From Paenibacillus sp. PK3_47 (GTDB taxonomy: Bacteria > Bacillota > Bacilli > Paenibacillales > Paenibacillaceae), in assembly GCF_023520895.1 (NCBI RefSeq), contig NZ_CP026029.1, forward strand, positions 744,001 through 808,000: 64,000 nucleotides of DNA, written 5' to 3'. Shown one piece after another: positions 8,216-16,901 of this stretch. Each line of letters begins with the position of its first letter. Within the stretch, counting starts at the first letter, position 1. Made by a program: the position numbers and the translations under genes. The notes under the pieces are model-generated. The model worked only from the letters and a program-made list of their open reading frames with translations. It searched no databases and was not told the origin of the DNA.

Positions 8216-10075
8216 TTAGCCCGCATTCTCCTGCACAAACTGGCTCTGGTGCATCTCGTAATAGAAGCCTTTTTGGGCCAGCAGCTCCTCATGTGTTCCC
8301 CGCTCGGTGATTTCCCCGTCCTGTACGACGAGAATGGCATCCGCCTCACGGATGGTGCTGAGCCGGTGGGCAATCACGAAGCTGGTCCGGCCTTTCATCA
8401 GGGTTCTCATTGCTTCCTGGATATGCAGCTCGGTGCGCGTATCGACATTGCTCGTAGCTTCGTCCAGGATCAATATGGACGGGTTAGCCAGCACGGCACG
8501 GGCAATCGTCAGCAGCTGCCGCTGCCCCTGGCTCAAGCTGCCGCCTTCAGCATTCAGTACCGTATCATAGCCGCCCGGCAGCTTCCGGATAAATACATCC
8601 GCATTGGCCAGCCGGGCTGCTTCTTCCACTTCCCTGTCTGTGGCATCAAGGCGGCCGTAGCGGATATTTTCGCGGATCGTCCCGGAAAATACATAGGCAT
8701 CCTGCAGCACCAGCCCGATCTGCTCCCTTAACACCCGTTTGTCGATATCACGGATATCTTCACCATCAATGAGAATCCGGCCTGACTGGATATCATAGAA
8801 CCTTGTGAGCAGGTTAATAATAGTCGTTTTTCCTGCACCGGTCGGACCGACAAGCGCCAGCACCTGACCCGGCTCTGCATGCAGGGAGAGATTCTTCAGC
8901 ACAGCGGCATCCGGTTTATACCCGAAGCCTACCTGTTCAAACACGACTTCGCCCCTGATCCGGCGGGTATTGTCTCCTGCTGAACCTTCCCCGATCTCGG
9001 ATTGCAGATCCAGCACCTCAAATACACGCTCCGCTCCGGCAATCGCCGACTGGAACAGATTGTACTGGTTGGCGAGCTGATTGAGCGGCTGGCTGAACTG
9101 GTTGGAATAATTGAGGAAGCTGACGATGATACCGATGGTGATGAGCTCATGATAGGCAAAAATACCGCCGAATACCGCGATGACCAGGAAGGTCAAATTA
9201 CGCATGGTATTCATCATCGGTCCCACAGAACCTGAGAAGCTTTGTGCTTTGACTCCGACGGCCCGCAGCCGCTCGTTGATCTCACGGAATTGCTCAATCG
9301 AGCGCTCTTCCCGGCCGAACACTTTTACGACCTTCAGGCCGGAAATATTCTCCTGGACATATCCGTTCACCTCTCCAAGATACTGCTGCTGCTGTGAAAA
9401 ATAGCGGCGGGTATAGCCTGTTATTTTTTTAATGCTGAATGTAATGATTGGCACCGTCAGAAGTGTAATCAGCGTCATCCACACACTCAGGCTGAGCATC
9501 ATAATCATGCTGCCGGCAAGCATCAGCACACTGGCAATGAGCTGTACAACCGTCTGATTCAGCGTATTGGAGACGTTGGCGATATCATTTACTGCTCTGC
9601 TCATCAGCTCGCCGTGTGTACGCTGGTCAAAGAAGGATACCGGAAGCTTCTGATATTTGTCGAACAGGTCCTGACGCATATTCCGCACCGTGTTCTGGGA
9701 CAGGCTTGAAGCGGTGTACTGCTGAACCCAGGTGAAAAACGCTCCCAGCGCATACACCCCGAACAGAATCATTCCCATCCGGAACATGCCTTCGTAACGG
9801 CCCGGCACGATATGATCATCGAACAGCCTGCCGATCAGATAGGGACCCATCAGCGAAAGTCCGGTGGTAAGAACGGTACATAAAATCACCCAAGCGAGAG
9901 CACGCCGCTCAGTCTTCAGGTAGCCCCCGATTCTTTTCAGCGTTCCAAACGCATCTTTGGATCTTACTTTGGGTCCGGCCTGCATATGGCCAGGTCCCTG
10001 GCGGAAGCCCATCTGGTCGAATTTCTGCGGCATTTTAGTTTGATTAGCGTGATTGGACGGGCTGCTGCTGGACAT
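8216..10075 (-). CDS. ABC exporter half-transporter with active ATP site (YheH/BmrD-like)
   Basis: This is an ABC exporter subunit of about 619 residues: an N-terminal extension rich in polar residues, six transmembrane helices (about 50-330), then an ATPase domain with Walker A GPTGAGKTT, signature LSQGQ and Walker B 'ILILDEATSNVD' with the catalytic Glu present. The start is the ATG at 10075, because AGGAGGAGG precedes it at good spacing; an upstream in-frame codon at 10102 lacks a site. It overlaps the partner gene by 32 bp. The pair resembles B. subtilis BmrC/BmrD (YheI/YheH), a heterodimeric multidrug exporter. The substrate is unknown. Confidence 0.9.
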   Translation of the reverse strand: MSSSSPSNHANQTKMPQKFDQMGFRQGPGHMQAGPKVRSKDAFGTLKRIGGYLKTERRALAWVILCTVLTTGLSLMGPYLIGRLFDDHIVPGRYEGMFRMGMILFGVYALGAFFTWVQQYTASSLSQNTVRNMRQDLFDKYQKLPVSFFDQRTHGELMSRAVNDIANVSNTLNQTVVQLIASVLMLAGSMIMMLSLSVWMTLITLLTVPIITFSIKKITGYTRRYFSQQQQYLGEVNGYVQENISGLKVVKVFGREERSIEQFREINERLRAVGVKAQSFSGSVGPMMNTMRNLTFLVIAVFGGIFAYHELITIGIIVSFLNYSNQFSQPLNQLANQYNLFQSAIAGAERVFEVLDLQSEIGEGSAGDNTRRIRGEVVFEQVGFGYKPDAAVLKNLSLHAEPGQVLALVGPTGAGKTTIINLLTRFYDIQSGRILIDGEDIRDIDKRVLREQIGLVLQDAYVFSGTIRENIRYGRLDATDREVEEAARLANADVFIRKLPGGYDTVLNAEGGSLSQGQRQLLTIARAVLANPSILILDEATSNVDTRTELHIQEAMRTLMKGRTSFVIAHRLSTIREADAILVVQDGEITERGTHEELLAQKGFYYEMHQSQFVQENAG

Positions 10076-11816
10076 AAGGCACCTCCTCCTCCTGCATGCC
10101 AAATTGAGACCGGTATATCTCCTGATAAACCTTGCAGTTCTTCATTAATTGTTCATGGGTCCCGCTGCCTGCAACCGCGCCGTCGTCAAGAACGAGGATC
10201 TTCTGCGCATCCATGACAGACGAAATCCGCTGGGCAATAAGGAACGTAATCGTGTCCTGCATGACATCCTTTAAGGCGGTGCGGAGCGCTTTTTCCGTCC
10301 TGGAGTCGAGTGCGCTCATACTGTCGTCCATAATGAGAACCGGCGGCTTAACGAGCAGCGCCCGCGCAATGGAGAGACGCTGCTTCTGTCCGCCGGAGAG
10401 ATTTACACCTCTTTGGCCCAGCAGCGTACCATAGCCTTCAGGCAGCCTGCTGATAAAATCATGCGCCTGAGCCGTCCTGGCCGCCTCTTCCACTTCCGCC
10501 TGTGTTGCACCAGGATTACCAAAAGCGATATTGTCGCGGATCGTACCGGTGAACAGGAAGGACTCCTGCAGAATCATCCCGATCTTACTTCTCAGCTCCA
10601 GCAGCGGAAGTCCGCGGATGTCCTGCCCGTCCATTTGAATGGAACCTGACGTCACATCATAGAGCCGGGGAATCAGCTGGACCAGTGTTGTTTTGCCGGA
10701 ACCTGTTGCCCCGATAATCGCCACTGTCTCGCCGCGGCTGGCTTCAATATTAATATTCCGCAGCACCAGATCTCTGGAACCGGATGAGCCGTTATAGGAA
10801 AAAGACACCCGTTCAAACCTCACATGCCGGCCCGGCAGAGCCACGTTCTTGTCATGATCCCCGCCTTCGATATGAGGCTGGGTATTCAGCACTGCCCGGA
10901 TACGGTCTGCGGACACTTTGGCCTGGGACACGTTCATCAGCAGCCCGCTCACCATCAGCAGGGAAGACAATACCTGCACGACATAGTTCACAAAAGCGAC
11001 GAGATCCCCGGCCTGCACCGAACCGAAGGACACCTGATTCCCGCCGTACAGCAGGACAGTGACCAGACAGGCGTTCATAATAAGCGTTACAATTGGAGAG
11101 TTCAGCGCGATGAACCGGGCGGCCCGGATCGACACCCGCGTGTAATCTTCGTTGACTTCACGGAACCGCTTGGTCTCGTAACGGGATCTGACGAATGCTT
11201 TGACTACACGGATACCGGCCAGATTTTCCTGAATTCTTGTGTTTACCGCATCCAGCTTGTTCTGCACCGCCGTGAAGATCGGAGTGGAAAAGCGGATCAG
11301 CACAAAGACTACTGCAATCAGGACAATCAGGGTCCCCAGCAGGATCAGCCCGAGCCGGACGTTAATTAATATTGCCATAACTACGCTGCCAATCAGCAGG
11401 CTGGGAGAACGGACAAGGCCCTGCAGCCCCATCTGTACCAGATTCTGCACCTGCACGACATCGCTGGTCATCCGGGTCATCAGCGATCCCGACTTGAAGG
11501 TATCCACATTCTCGAACGAGAAGGTCTGTACCTTCCTGAACAGCGCTTCTCTAATGTCAGCACCGAAATTCTGCGAGGCCCGGCTGGCAAAAAAGTTGCA
11601 CAATACGCCGCTCACCAAAGACAGTACCGCCACCGCAAGCATTGTAAACCCGGTCCGTTCAATGACACTGAAGTTACGCTCCACAACCCCGAAGTCGACG
11701 ATATGTGCGGCAAGAGTAGGCTGAAGCAGGTCAAAAAAGACCTCCATCATCATGAAGACCGGAGCAAGGATTATAAATTTCAAATACGGCTTCAGATAGC
11801 TTCTTAATCCCCACAT
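10044..11816 (-). CDS. ABC exporter half-transporter with degenerate ATP site (YheI/BmrC-like)
   Basis: This is a 590-residue exporter subunit with six transmembrane helices (about 15-300) and an ATPase domain: Walker A GATGSGKTT, signature LSGGQKQR, and Walker B 'VLIMDDSMSALD'. In Walker B the catalytic Glu is Asp, the hallmark of the degenerate subunit of heterodimeric exporters. Its neighbour has the normal Glu, so the two should form one asymmetric transporter. The ATG at 11816 follows AGGAG with 7-nt spacing; a TTG 6 bp upstream is less likely. It starts 2 bp after the stop of the small upstream gene. Confidence 0.9.
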   Translation of the reverse strand: MWGLRSYLKPYLKFIILAPVFMMMEVFFDLLQPTLAAHIVDFGVVERNFSVIERTGFTMLAVAVLSLVSGVLCNFFASRASQNFGADIREALFRKVQTFSFENVDTFKSGSLMTRMTSDVVQVQNLVQMGLQGLVRSPSLLIGSVVMAILINVRLGLILLGTLIVLIAVVFVLIRFSTPIFTAVQNKLDAVNTRIQENLAGIRVVKAFVRSRYETKRFREVNEDYTRVSIRAARFIALNSPIVTLIMNACLVTVLLYGGNQVSFGSVQAGDLVAFVNYVVQVLSSLLMVSGLLMNVSQAKVSADRIRAVLNTQPHIEGGDHDKNVALPGRHVRFERVSFSYNGSSGSRDLVLRNINIEASRGETVAIIGATGSGKTTLVQLIPRLYDVTSGSIQMDGQDIRGLPLLELRSKIGMILQESFLFTGTIRDNIAFGNPGATQAEVEEAARTAQAHDFISRLPEGYGTLLGQRGVNLSGGQKQRLSIARALLVKPPVLIMDDSMSALDSRTEKALRTALKDVMQDTITFLIAQRISSVMDAQKILVLDDGAVAGSGTHEQLMKNCKVYQEIYRSQFGMQEEEVPYVQQQPVQSR

Positions 11817-11818
11817 GG

Positions 11819-12118
11819 TCAATCTCCTTCTGACGGTTCCGCCCGCTGCCCTTCAGCTTCCCTCGCGCGGAGTTCAAAATGCCGGGTGTACTCTTCAATA
11901 ATCATCTCAACCGCTTTGAGTTCCCCAAGTAAAACCGGTCTGATCTCCTGATACTCCGGCGCCTCTACCTGCCCCCTGAGCGTCGTCCGTTTGACTTCCA
12001 GCACACTCAAAAATTCCAGCGCCCGCCCGCGGCGGAAGGTCTTTGCACCATCATGAAGGTGTTTGCCTTTATGCCTGCCTTCACAGTTCCGGTCACCGTG
12101 TTCAAAATGCTCTCTCAT
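11819..12118 (-). CDS. Small His-rich leader protein of the ABC exporter operon, function unknown
   Basis: This 99-residue soluble protein has a His/Cys-containing N-terminus ('MREHFEHGDRNCEGRHKGKH'), then a helical part 'GAKTFRRGRALEFLSVLEVK' and a Glu-rich C-terminus. The start at 12118 is set by AAAGGAG; a longer frame upstream has no ribosome site and would run through the operator. Similar small proteins occur ahead of YheI/YheH-type exporter genes in related bacteria, to my recollection. The His-rich start could bind metal, and the protein may be a regulator or accessory factor; neither is shown by sequence. Same operon as the exporter. Confidence 0.65.
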   Translation of the reverse strand: MREHFEHGDRNCEGRHKGKHLHDGAKTFRRGRALEFLSVLEVKRTTLRGQVEAPEYQEIRPVLLGELKAVEMIIEEYTRHFELRAREAEGQRAEPSEGD

Positions 12119-12136
12119 GACTCGAATCACTCCTTT

Positions 12137-12152
12137 GTATACAAATGTATAC
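12137..12152. promoter_or_regulatory. Perfect palindrome GTATAC-AAAT-GTATAC, probable operator
   Basis: The 6-bp arms GTATAC (12137-12142 and 12147-12152) flank AAAT, 19 bp upstream of the exporter operon start codon. Its size suits a dimeric repressor such as a GntR/YtrA- or PadR-type protein. No such regulator gene is adjacent. Confidence 0.6.
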
Positions 12153-12215
12153 AGTTGAGGGCGGAATGTCAATGTGGAATGATATGCGGAATGATAGGAA
12201 ATGATCCTCTTGTCA

Positions 12216-12253
12216 TAAAAAAAGCCGTCTCCGGTAATTAGCCGGAAGCGGCC
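12216..12253 (-). terminator. Terminator upstream of the exporter operon
   Basis: Read leftward, GCCG-TTCCGG...CCGGA-CGGC is followed by seven T. It would stop transcripts arriving from the oxidoreductase gene at 12606. Confidence 0.75.
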
Positions 12254-12309
12254 GTTCAATCAGTTATGGTAGACCAGTTTTTGCAGTACTTTGAAGGTGC
12301 TTCTGTATC

Positions 12310-12500
12310 GATAATTGTATTTTATGCAATTAAAAGCAGCTGATTTCTGCACCGTTTCGATATAAATGCATTCCGTGCAGCTAAATTTGCCGGGATCGGC
12401 AAAAACAAGCCAAATCCGGATTTTTAACTGCACGAAATACACTTAAACCAATTTATTGAAGAAAAGGCGGCTTTTTAGTTGTATAAAGTGCAGTTACAGT
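12310..12500. repeat. Four-unit hairpin element, family D (TGTAT/GTGCA)
   Basis: Four related units follow the consensus TGTATTTCGTGCAGTTAAA. Their hairpin centres are at about 12322, 12373, 12435 and 12486 and their orientations +, +, -, +. The centres are therefore spaced 51, 62 and 51 bp. The arms are short and partly G-T paired (for example TTGTAT-TTT-ATGCAA). The element lies in the otherwise empty gap between the exporter operon and the oxidoreductase gene; I see no gene in this gap. Confidence 0.65.
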
Positions 12501-12605
12501 TACTGATGAACCTTCTTCAGCTGAAGTTTAACTTTCAGTTCTCATGTATACCGTAATGAAGTTATACCACGCTGTGCTGGAATCATTACTCCTTTGCGCA
12601 TGCAG

Positions 12606-13586
12606 TTACTTCAGTTTCGCCACGATCTTGCCCCGCACATGCCGCTCCGACAGCCGCGCTAAAGCATCCGGGACCGCCTCAAGTGCGACAACCTCCTCCA
12701 GCAGGGAGGAAAGTTTGCCTTCCGCCAGCAGCTGAAGCATTTCGTTCCCGATGGCAGCCAGCTCTTGTTCAGCAACAAGGTCACCGGACTGGTGGGCAGC
12801 GCCGAGCGCAACCTCATGAATCGACAGCGCTTTGGTGAACGGCTTGATCTGTCCGTAATCCGGTGCTCCCGCAATATGCACTACATGCCCGGAGAAGGCA
12901 ATCTGCTCTAACGCCTCCGTAGCAGTTTGTCTGCTGACCGTGCTGATCACGGCGTCTACTCCTCTGCCGCCTGTAATGCGCAGTACCTCTGCCGTAACGT
13001 CTGCCTCGCGGTAATCAATGACATGATCGGCCCCCAGGCTTTTCACATATTCATGGTTATGGCTGGACGCCGTTGAAATGACCTGCTTGCCCGCAAGCTT
13101 GGCCAATTGGACCGCAAAACCGCCGACGCCGCCGGCTCCCCCATGAATCAGCAGGGTATGCACCTGTGACAGCGGAAGCTTCCGGCACACCGCCTGATAT
13201 GCGGTATAACCGGCAGTCGGCAGAGCCGCTGCCTCTTCAAAAGATACACCGTCAGGAATCCGCGAGACCGCATGCGCTTTGGCGACGGTAAATTCCGCAT
13301 AGCCGCCCCCTTGGGTCAGATTCCCGTGATAGAGGACCCGGTCACCGGTCTTCCACTGCTCCACCCCTTCGCCGACTCCGGCGATAACACCGGCTACGTC
13401 CAGTCCGAGCACATGCGGATAGGTCCAATTCGGATTGCCTCCGGTTGCCGTTTTGTAATCCACAGGGTTAAGCCCGGCCGCGTGCACCTCTACCAGGACT
13501 TGGCCTTTTCCCGCGGAGGGCATGTCCATCTCATTGACTTTCATCTCATTCCATTTCCCTTTTTCCTGCAGCAGCAAAGCTTTCAA
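12606..13586 (-). CDS. Zinc-independent quinone oxidoreductase-like dehydrogenase (MDR family)
   Basis: This is a medium-chain dehydrogenase/reductase. It has an N-terminal GroES-like part ('AAGLNPVDYKTATGG', 'GLDVAGVIAGVGEGV') and a Rossmann part with nucleotide motif 'HGGAGGVGGFAVQLAK', typical of NADPH:quinone reductases that lack the zinc ligands. The probable start is TTG at 13586: AGGAG lies 9 nt upstream, while the GTG at 13592 is only 3 nt from it, and the protein then begins MKALLLQEKG as family members do. About 326 residues. It is cytoplasmic and probably reduces quinones or enones. Single gene. Confidence 0.85.
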   Translation of the reverse strand: MKALLLQEKGKWNEMKVNEMDMPSAGKGQVLVEVHAAGLNPVDYKTATGGNPNWTYPHVLGLDVAGVIAGVGEGVEQWKTGDRVLYHGNLTQGGGYAEFTVAKAHAVSRIPDGVSFEEAAALPTAGYTAYQAVCRKLPLSQVHTLLIHGGAGGVGGFAVQLAKLAGKQVISTASSHNHEYVKSLGADHVIDYREADVTAEVLRITGGRGVDAVISTVSRQTATEALEQIAFSGHVVHIAGAPDYGQIKPFTKALSIHEVALGAAHQSGDLVAEQELAAIGNEMLQLLAEGKLSSLLEEVVALEAVPDALARLSERHVRGKIVAKLK

Positions 13587-13902
13587 GAGCACTCTCTCCT
13601 TTGGGGTAATCTGCTTAAAAATTCTACTTAAAGTATTGTAGCAGATTTAGGCTGCCATATCGCGGATTGCTTCATTTCACGCTCAGCTGCCTTCAGTACT
13701 GTCGTTAAATTTCAAGCTCAGTGTATAAACAACGCAGGCCGGGGTAAGAGCTCCGGCCAGAAAGTAAGCTCCTATTAAATCTACTCGGGCTCAATGAACC
13801 CGTTCGTTCTTTCGATGCATTCTTCCCTGATCTCCTGAATCATCACAGCGGTTCATTGTGACAAACACATCTCCTGCAATTTGGTGATCTTTTGATTTTT
13901 TG
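13587..13902. other. Intergenic gap upstream of the germination operon
   Basis: I find no convincing gene here. It holds one GC hairpin (GGCCGG/CCGGCC, 13737-13758) without a following T run, and a repeat of GCTCAG at 13681 and 13716. I could not match it to a riboswitch class I know. Confidence 0.4.
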
Positions 13903-13931
13903 GGATATCAAAGAAATAATTGCCCATAATA
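13903..13931 (+). promoter_or_regulatory. Sigma-G-like promoter for the germination operon
   Basis: GGATA (13903-13907), a 17-bp spacer and CATAATA (13925-13931) fit the forespore sigma-G pattern, 60 bp before the first start codon. Germinant receptor operons are normally sigma-G dependent, which supports this reading. Confidence 0.5.
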
Positions 13932-13991
13932 CAAATATTCTTCTCAAGCGGGAAGTGGTTCATAATGCTGAGCATCCGAGAGGGGGACTAA

Positions 13992-15425
13992 GTGAAGATG
14001 AAGGCACAATCGGACTTTTTCAAGTCATTAAGCCGGAATATGGATCTCCTCTGTGACTTCATGGGAAACAGTTCAGATTTCATCGTCCGTGAAATTACGA
14101 TAGGCCGCATATCCGCTGCTCTTTTTTATCTGGACGGAATGACCGACATGCAAATGGTACAGGACAATGTCATCCGGCCGCTGCACGGCTGTACCGCTTC
14201 CGGCGAAATCACTTTACCTGTTTTGAAGAATGAAGTTCTCGACGTCGGAGCAGCAAACATTGTTCAGAGCGCTCAAGAGGCGCTGGACCAGATTCTTTCA
14301 GGGAGCATTCTCCTGTTACTGGATGATACAGATGCCGGATTAAGCATCTCCCTGCCCGGATGGGAAGAACGAAGCATATCGGAATCCAAGACCCAGCCTG
14401 TTGTCAGAGGACCGCAAGAATCGTTTACGGAAACATTGCGTACGAATACGACATTGGTCCGCCGCCGGGTAAAAGATGCCAGGACCAGATTAACTACAAT
14501 AACAATCGGCAGTAAGACCAAGACCGATGTATCGGTCATGTACATACATGAGGTTGCTGATCCGGATATGGTGCAGAATATGATCTCTAAAATAAAGAGT
14601 ATTCAGATTGAAGGTGTACTTGAAAGCGAATATCTGGAGGAATGCGTCCGTGGGGAAAAGCAGCTCACGATTTTTCCGATCTTCTATAATTCGGACCGTC
14701 CGGACTCTATTTCAGCAGGTATTATGGAGGGGAAAATCGCAATATTTATTGATGGATCGCCTTTCGTCCTTCTCGCCCCTGCCGTGTTTGTGGATTTCAT
14801 ACAATCTGCAGAGGATTATTACCAGTCTTTTATTTACAGCAGTATTATCCGGATCTTGCGGTACTTTTCCCTGTTCATATGCATGCTGGCACCTTCAATA
14901 TATATTGCTCTAACGACGTTCCATCAGGATATGATCCCAACGGTCCTGTTATTAAGCTTGGCAGCACAGCGTGAAGGGGTTCCATTTCCGGCATTCGTTG
15001 AGGCAATGATTATGGAAGTGATTTTTGAAATCCTCAGGGAAGCAGGTCTCCGCATGCCGCGGACGGTCGGTCAAGCCGTCTCCATTGTGGGCTCGATTGT
15101 TATTGGACAAGCCGCCGTCGAAGCGAGCATCGTTTCAGCTGTTATGGTCATCGTAGTTGCAATCACTGCAATTTCCAGTTTTGTCATCCCTTCCTATACT
15201 ATGGCTCTTCCCATTAGACTGCTGCGTTTCGGATTCATGATACTGGCCGCCATGTTTGGAGTGTACGGCTTGACTGTCGGCATCCTCCTGCTCTTGGTGC
15301 ATCTGAATGGACTTCATTCTTTCGGTGTACCGTATTTGAGCCCGCTGGCGAATTACAATTCACAGAAACAAAGAGATGCCATTCTGCGCTTCCCTTTTGG
15401 AACAAAAAGAGCCAGCCGCAAATAA
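13992..15425 (+). CDS. Spore germination receptor subunit A (GerA/GerKA family)
   Basis: This 477-residue inner-membrane protein of the spore has a large soluble N-terminal domain (about 1-280) with the family motifs 'LLCDFMGNSSDF', 'VVRGPQESFTETLRTN' and 'NTTLVRRRVKD', then about five membrane segments and a charged tail. The C-terminal part contains 'LAAQREGVPFPAFVEAMIME' and 'VGQAVSIVGSIVIGQAAVEA', both highly conserved in GerAA proteins. It is part of the complex that senses germinants and is thought to form the ion channel. The GTG start follows AGGGGG. First gene of a four-gene operon. Confidence 0.93.
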   Translation: MKMKAQSDFFKSLSRNMDLLCDFMGNSSDFIVREITIGRISAALFYLDGMTDMQMVQDNVIRPLHGCTASGEITLPVLKNEVLDVGAANIVQSAQEALDQILSGSILLLLDDTDAGLSISLPGWEERSISESKTQPVVRGPQESFTETLRTNTTLVRRRVKDARTRLTTITIGSKTKTDVSVMYIHEVADPDMVQNMISKIKSIQIEGVLESEYLEECVRGEKQLTIFPIFYNSDRPDSISAGIMEGKIAIFIDGSPFVLLAPAVFVDFIQSAEDYYQSFIYSSIIRILRYFSLFICMLAPSIYIALTTFHQDMIPTVLLLSLAAQREGVPFPAFVEAMIMEVIFEILREAGLRMPRTVGQAVSIVGSIVIGQAAVEASIVSAVMVIVVAITAISSFVIPSYTMALPIRLLRFGFMILAAMFGVYGLTVGILLLLVHLNGLHSFGVPYLSPLANYNSQKQRDAILRFPFGTKRASRK

Positions 15426-15440
15426 CCAAAGGAGTAAGTT

Positions 15441-16652
15441 ATGATGAAATTCTGCCGATCTGCCCTTTTATCACTGCTTATTTCCATACTGCTAATGATG
15501 TTTCTTACGGGGTGCTGGAATAGCAAGGAATTGAACGAAATGTCTGTTGTCATGGCCATCGGCATCGATAGAGTGAAGGATCAATATGAGGTTAGTGTGC
15601 AGGTGGTCGATCCCTCGCAAATGTCCCGTAACCGGCCGATGGACCGCTCGCCAACAATCGTTTTTTCAATACGTGCCAGTACAATATTTGAAGCTATCCG
15701 GAAATTCACAACGGAATCGTCCAGAAAAATGTATCTGTCCCACTTGAAGATTGTGATCTTTGACGAGGAAACTGCAAAAAAAGGAATCAAAGAGCCACTG
15801 GACTTTCTGTTCCGCGACCCTGAAGTACGGCCTGACTTCTATTTAGCTGTGGTCCGAGATCATTCGGCTAAGGATGCCGTTACTTTTGTAGGCCCAACCG
15901 AGGTTTTGCCTGCCATGGATATGTATAAGGCATTGAGGGTTTCTGAAAAAGCATGGGCCCCCACCTCCGCCATCAATGTGAAGGACCTTCTGCAGTATTT
16001 TACGAAAGACGGCATTGAACCTGTTCTGACGGGGATCCGGCTGAGAAACCTGGAAAAAGGCCTTACTGTTGAAAATGTAAAAAAGTCACCTCAGCATGTA
16101 AATTATTTTTTTACAGGAATCGGCGTCTTCAAAGAGGACCGGCTGGTCGGCTGGATGAATGAATCGGAAAGTAAAGCCTATACCTATATAACAAACCGCG
16201 TTTCCAGTACAGTTGCGGCAATTGACTGCCCGGATTCCAATGAAAAATTTGTGATCGAAGTGATCCGTTCAAAAGTAAAGATACATCCTGAAATTGTTGA
16301 TCATGAACCGCATATTTCCCTGGTTGTGGATACCGAAGCCAACATCGGGGAGAGCGCGTGTAATACCGACCTGAAGGATGAGAGGGTATTTAAGGATTTA
16401 AAAGATGCGGCCAGAGAATATCAGGAACAAATTCTACTGGATGGCGTCCGGAGTGCGCAGAAGCTTGGTTCAGATATCTTCGGGTTCGGGGAAGCTTTTC
16501 ACCGGAAATATCCTCATCAATGGAATATGTGGAAAGAAGACTGGGCGCAAAAATTCCAACAGCTCAAGGTGGACGTCCGGATCCACTATCATCTGAAACG
16601 GGTCGGAAAAATCATCAGTCCGGTTAATTCAGGACAGGACAAGCAGGAGTGA
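15441..16652 (+). CDS. Spore germination receptor subunit C, lipoprotein (GerAC/GerKC family)
   Basis: The 403-residue lipoprotein has an N-terminal signal with lipobox LTGC followed by the family signature 'WNSKELNEMSVVMAIGIDR'. The rest is the three-part Ger(x)C fold. Its gene sits 15 bp after subunit A with AAAGGAG before the ATG. The C subunit is held on the outer face of the spore inner membrane and is needed for receptor function. The C-terminal segment 'DIFGFGEAFHRKYPHQW' is conserved in this family. Its stop overlaps the next start by 4 bp. Confidence 0.92.
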   Translation: MMKFCRSALLSLLISILLMMFLTGCWNSKELNEMSVVMAIGIDRVKDQYEVSVQVVDPSQMSRNRPMDRSPTIVFSIRASTIFEAIRKFTTESSRKMYLSHLKIVIFDEETAKKGIKEPLDFLFRDPEVRPDFYLAVVRDHSAKDAVTFVGPTEVLPAMDMYKALRVSEKAWAPTSAINVKDLLQYFTKDGIEPVLTGIRLRNLEKGLTVENVKKSPQHVNYFFTGIGVFKEDRLVGWMNESESKAYTYITNRVSSTVAAIDCPDSNEKFVIEVIRSKVKIHPEIVDHEPHISLVVDTEANIGESACNTDLKDERVFKDLKDAAREYQEQILLDGVRSAQKLGSDIFGFGEAFHRKYPHQWNMWKEDWAQKFQQLKVDVRIHYHLKRVGKIISPVNSGQDKQE

Positions 16653-16885
16653 AGGTTATGCTATATGTGATTCTTGCAGGCTCCATTCTAGCGTCTATAT
16701 ACGAGCTTAAACAATTAGGGAAGAAACGATATGTGCGCGAAATTGTAATTAGCTCCATATTGTTGTCTATAGGCGCAATATTGATCCTGCTGCAACTCGT
16801 CCACATTGAAGTCCCGAGCCCGCTGCAGGTGATTCTGTTCATATTCCGGCCAGTAAGCCAGTGGGTTGCTGTAATGCTATCTTAA
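16649..16885 (+). CDS. Small two-helix membrane protein, probable germination D subunit
   Basis: This 78-residue protein has two hydrophobic helices (about 3-17 and 32-50) with the basic stretch 'LGKKRYVRE' between. Its start overlaps the stop of the C-subunit gene (GTGA), so it is translationally coupled, and the B subunit follows after 16 bp. Several ger operons encode a small two-helix D subunit of 70-80 residues that modulates the receptor. Position, size and topology fit; the sequence itself is poorly conserved, so the role is inferred. Confidence 0.7.
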   Translation: MKVMLYVILAGSILASIYELKQLGKKRYVREIVISSILLSIGAILILLQLVHIEVPSPLQVILFIFRPVSQWVAVMLS

Positions 16886-16901
16886 AAAGGGGGGAACCGG
16901 T

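Noticed and set aside
13737..13758. Riboswitch upstream of the germination operon
   Set aside because: A single GC hairpin is present, but I could match no conserved aptamer core, and a sigma-G-like promoter lies downstream of it.
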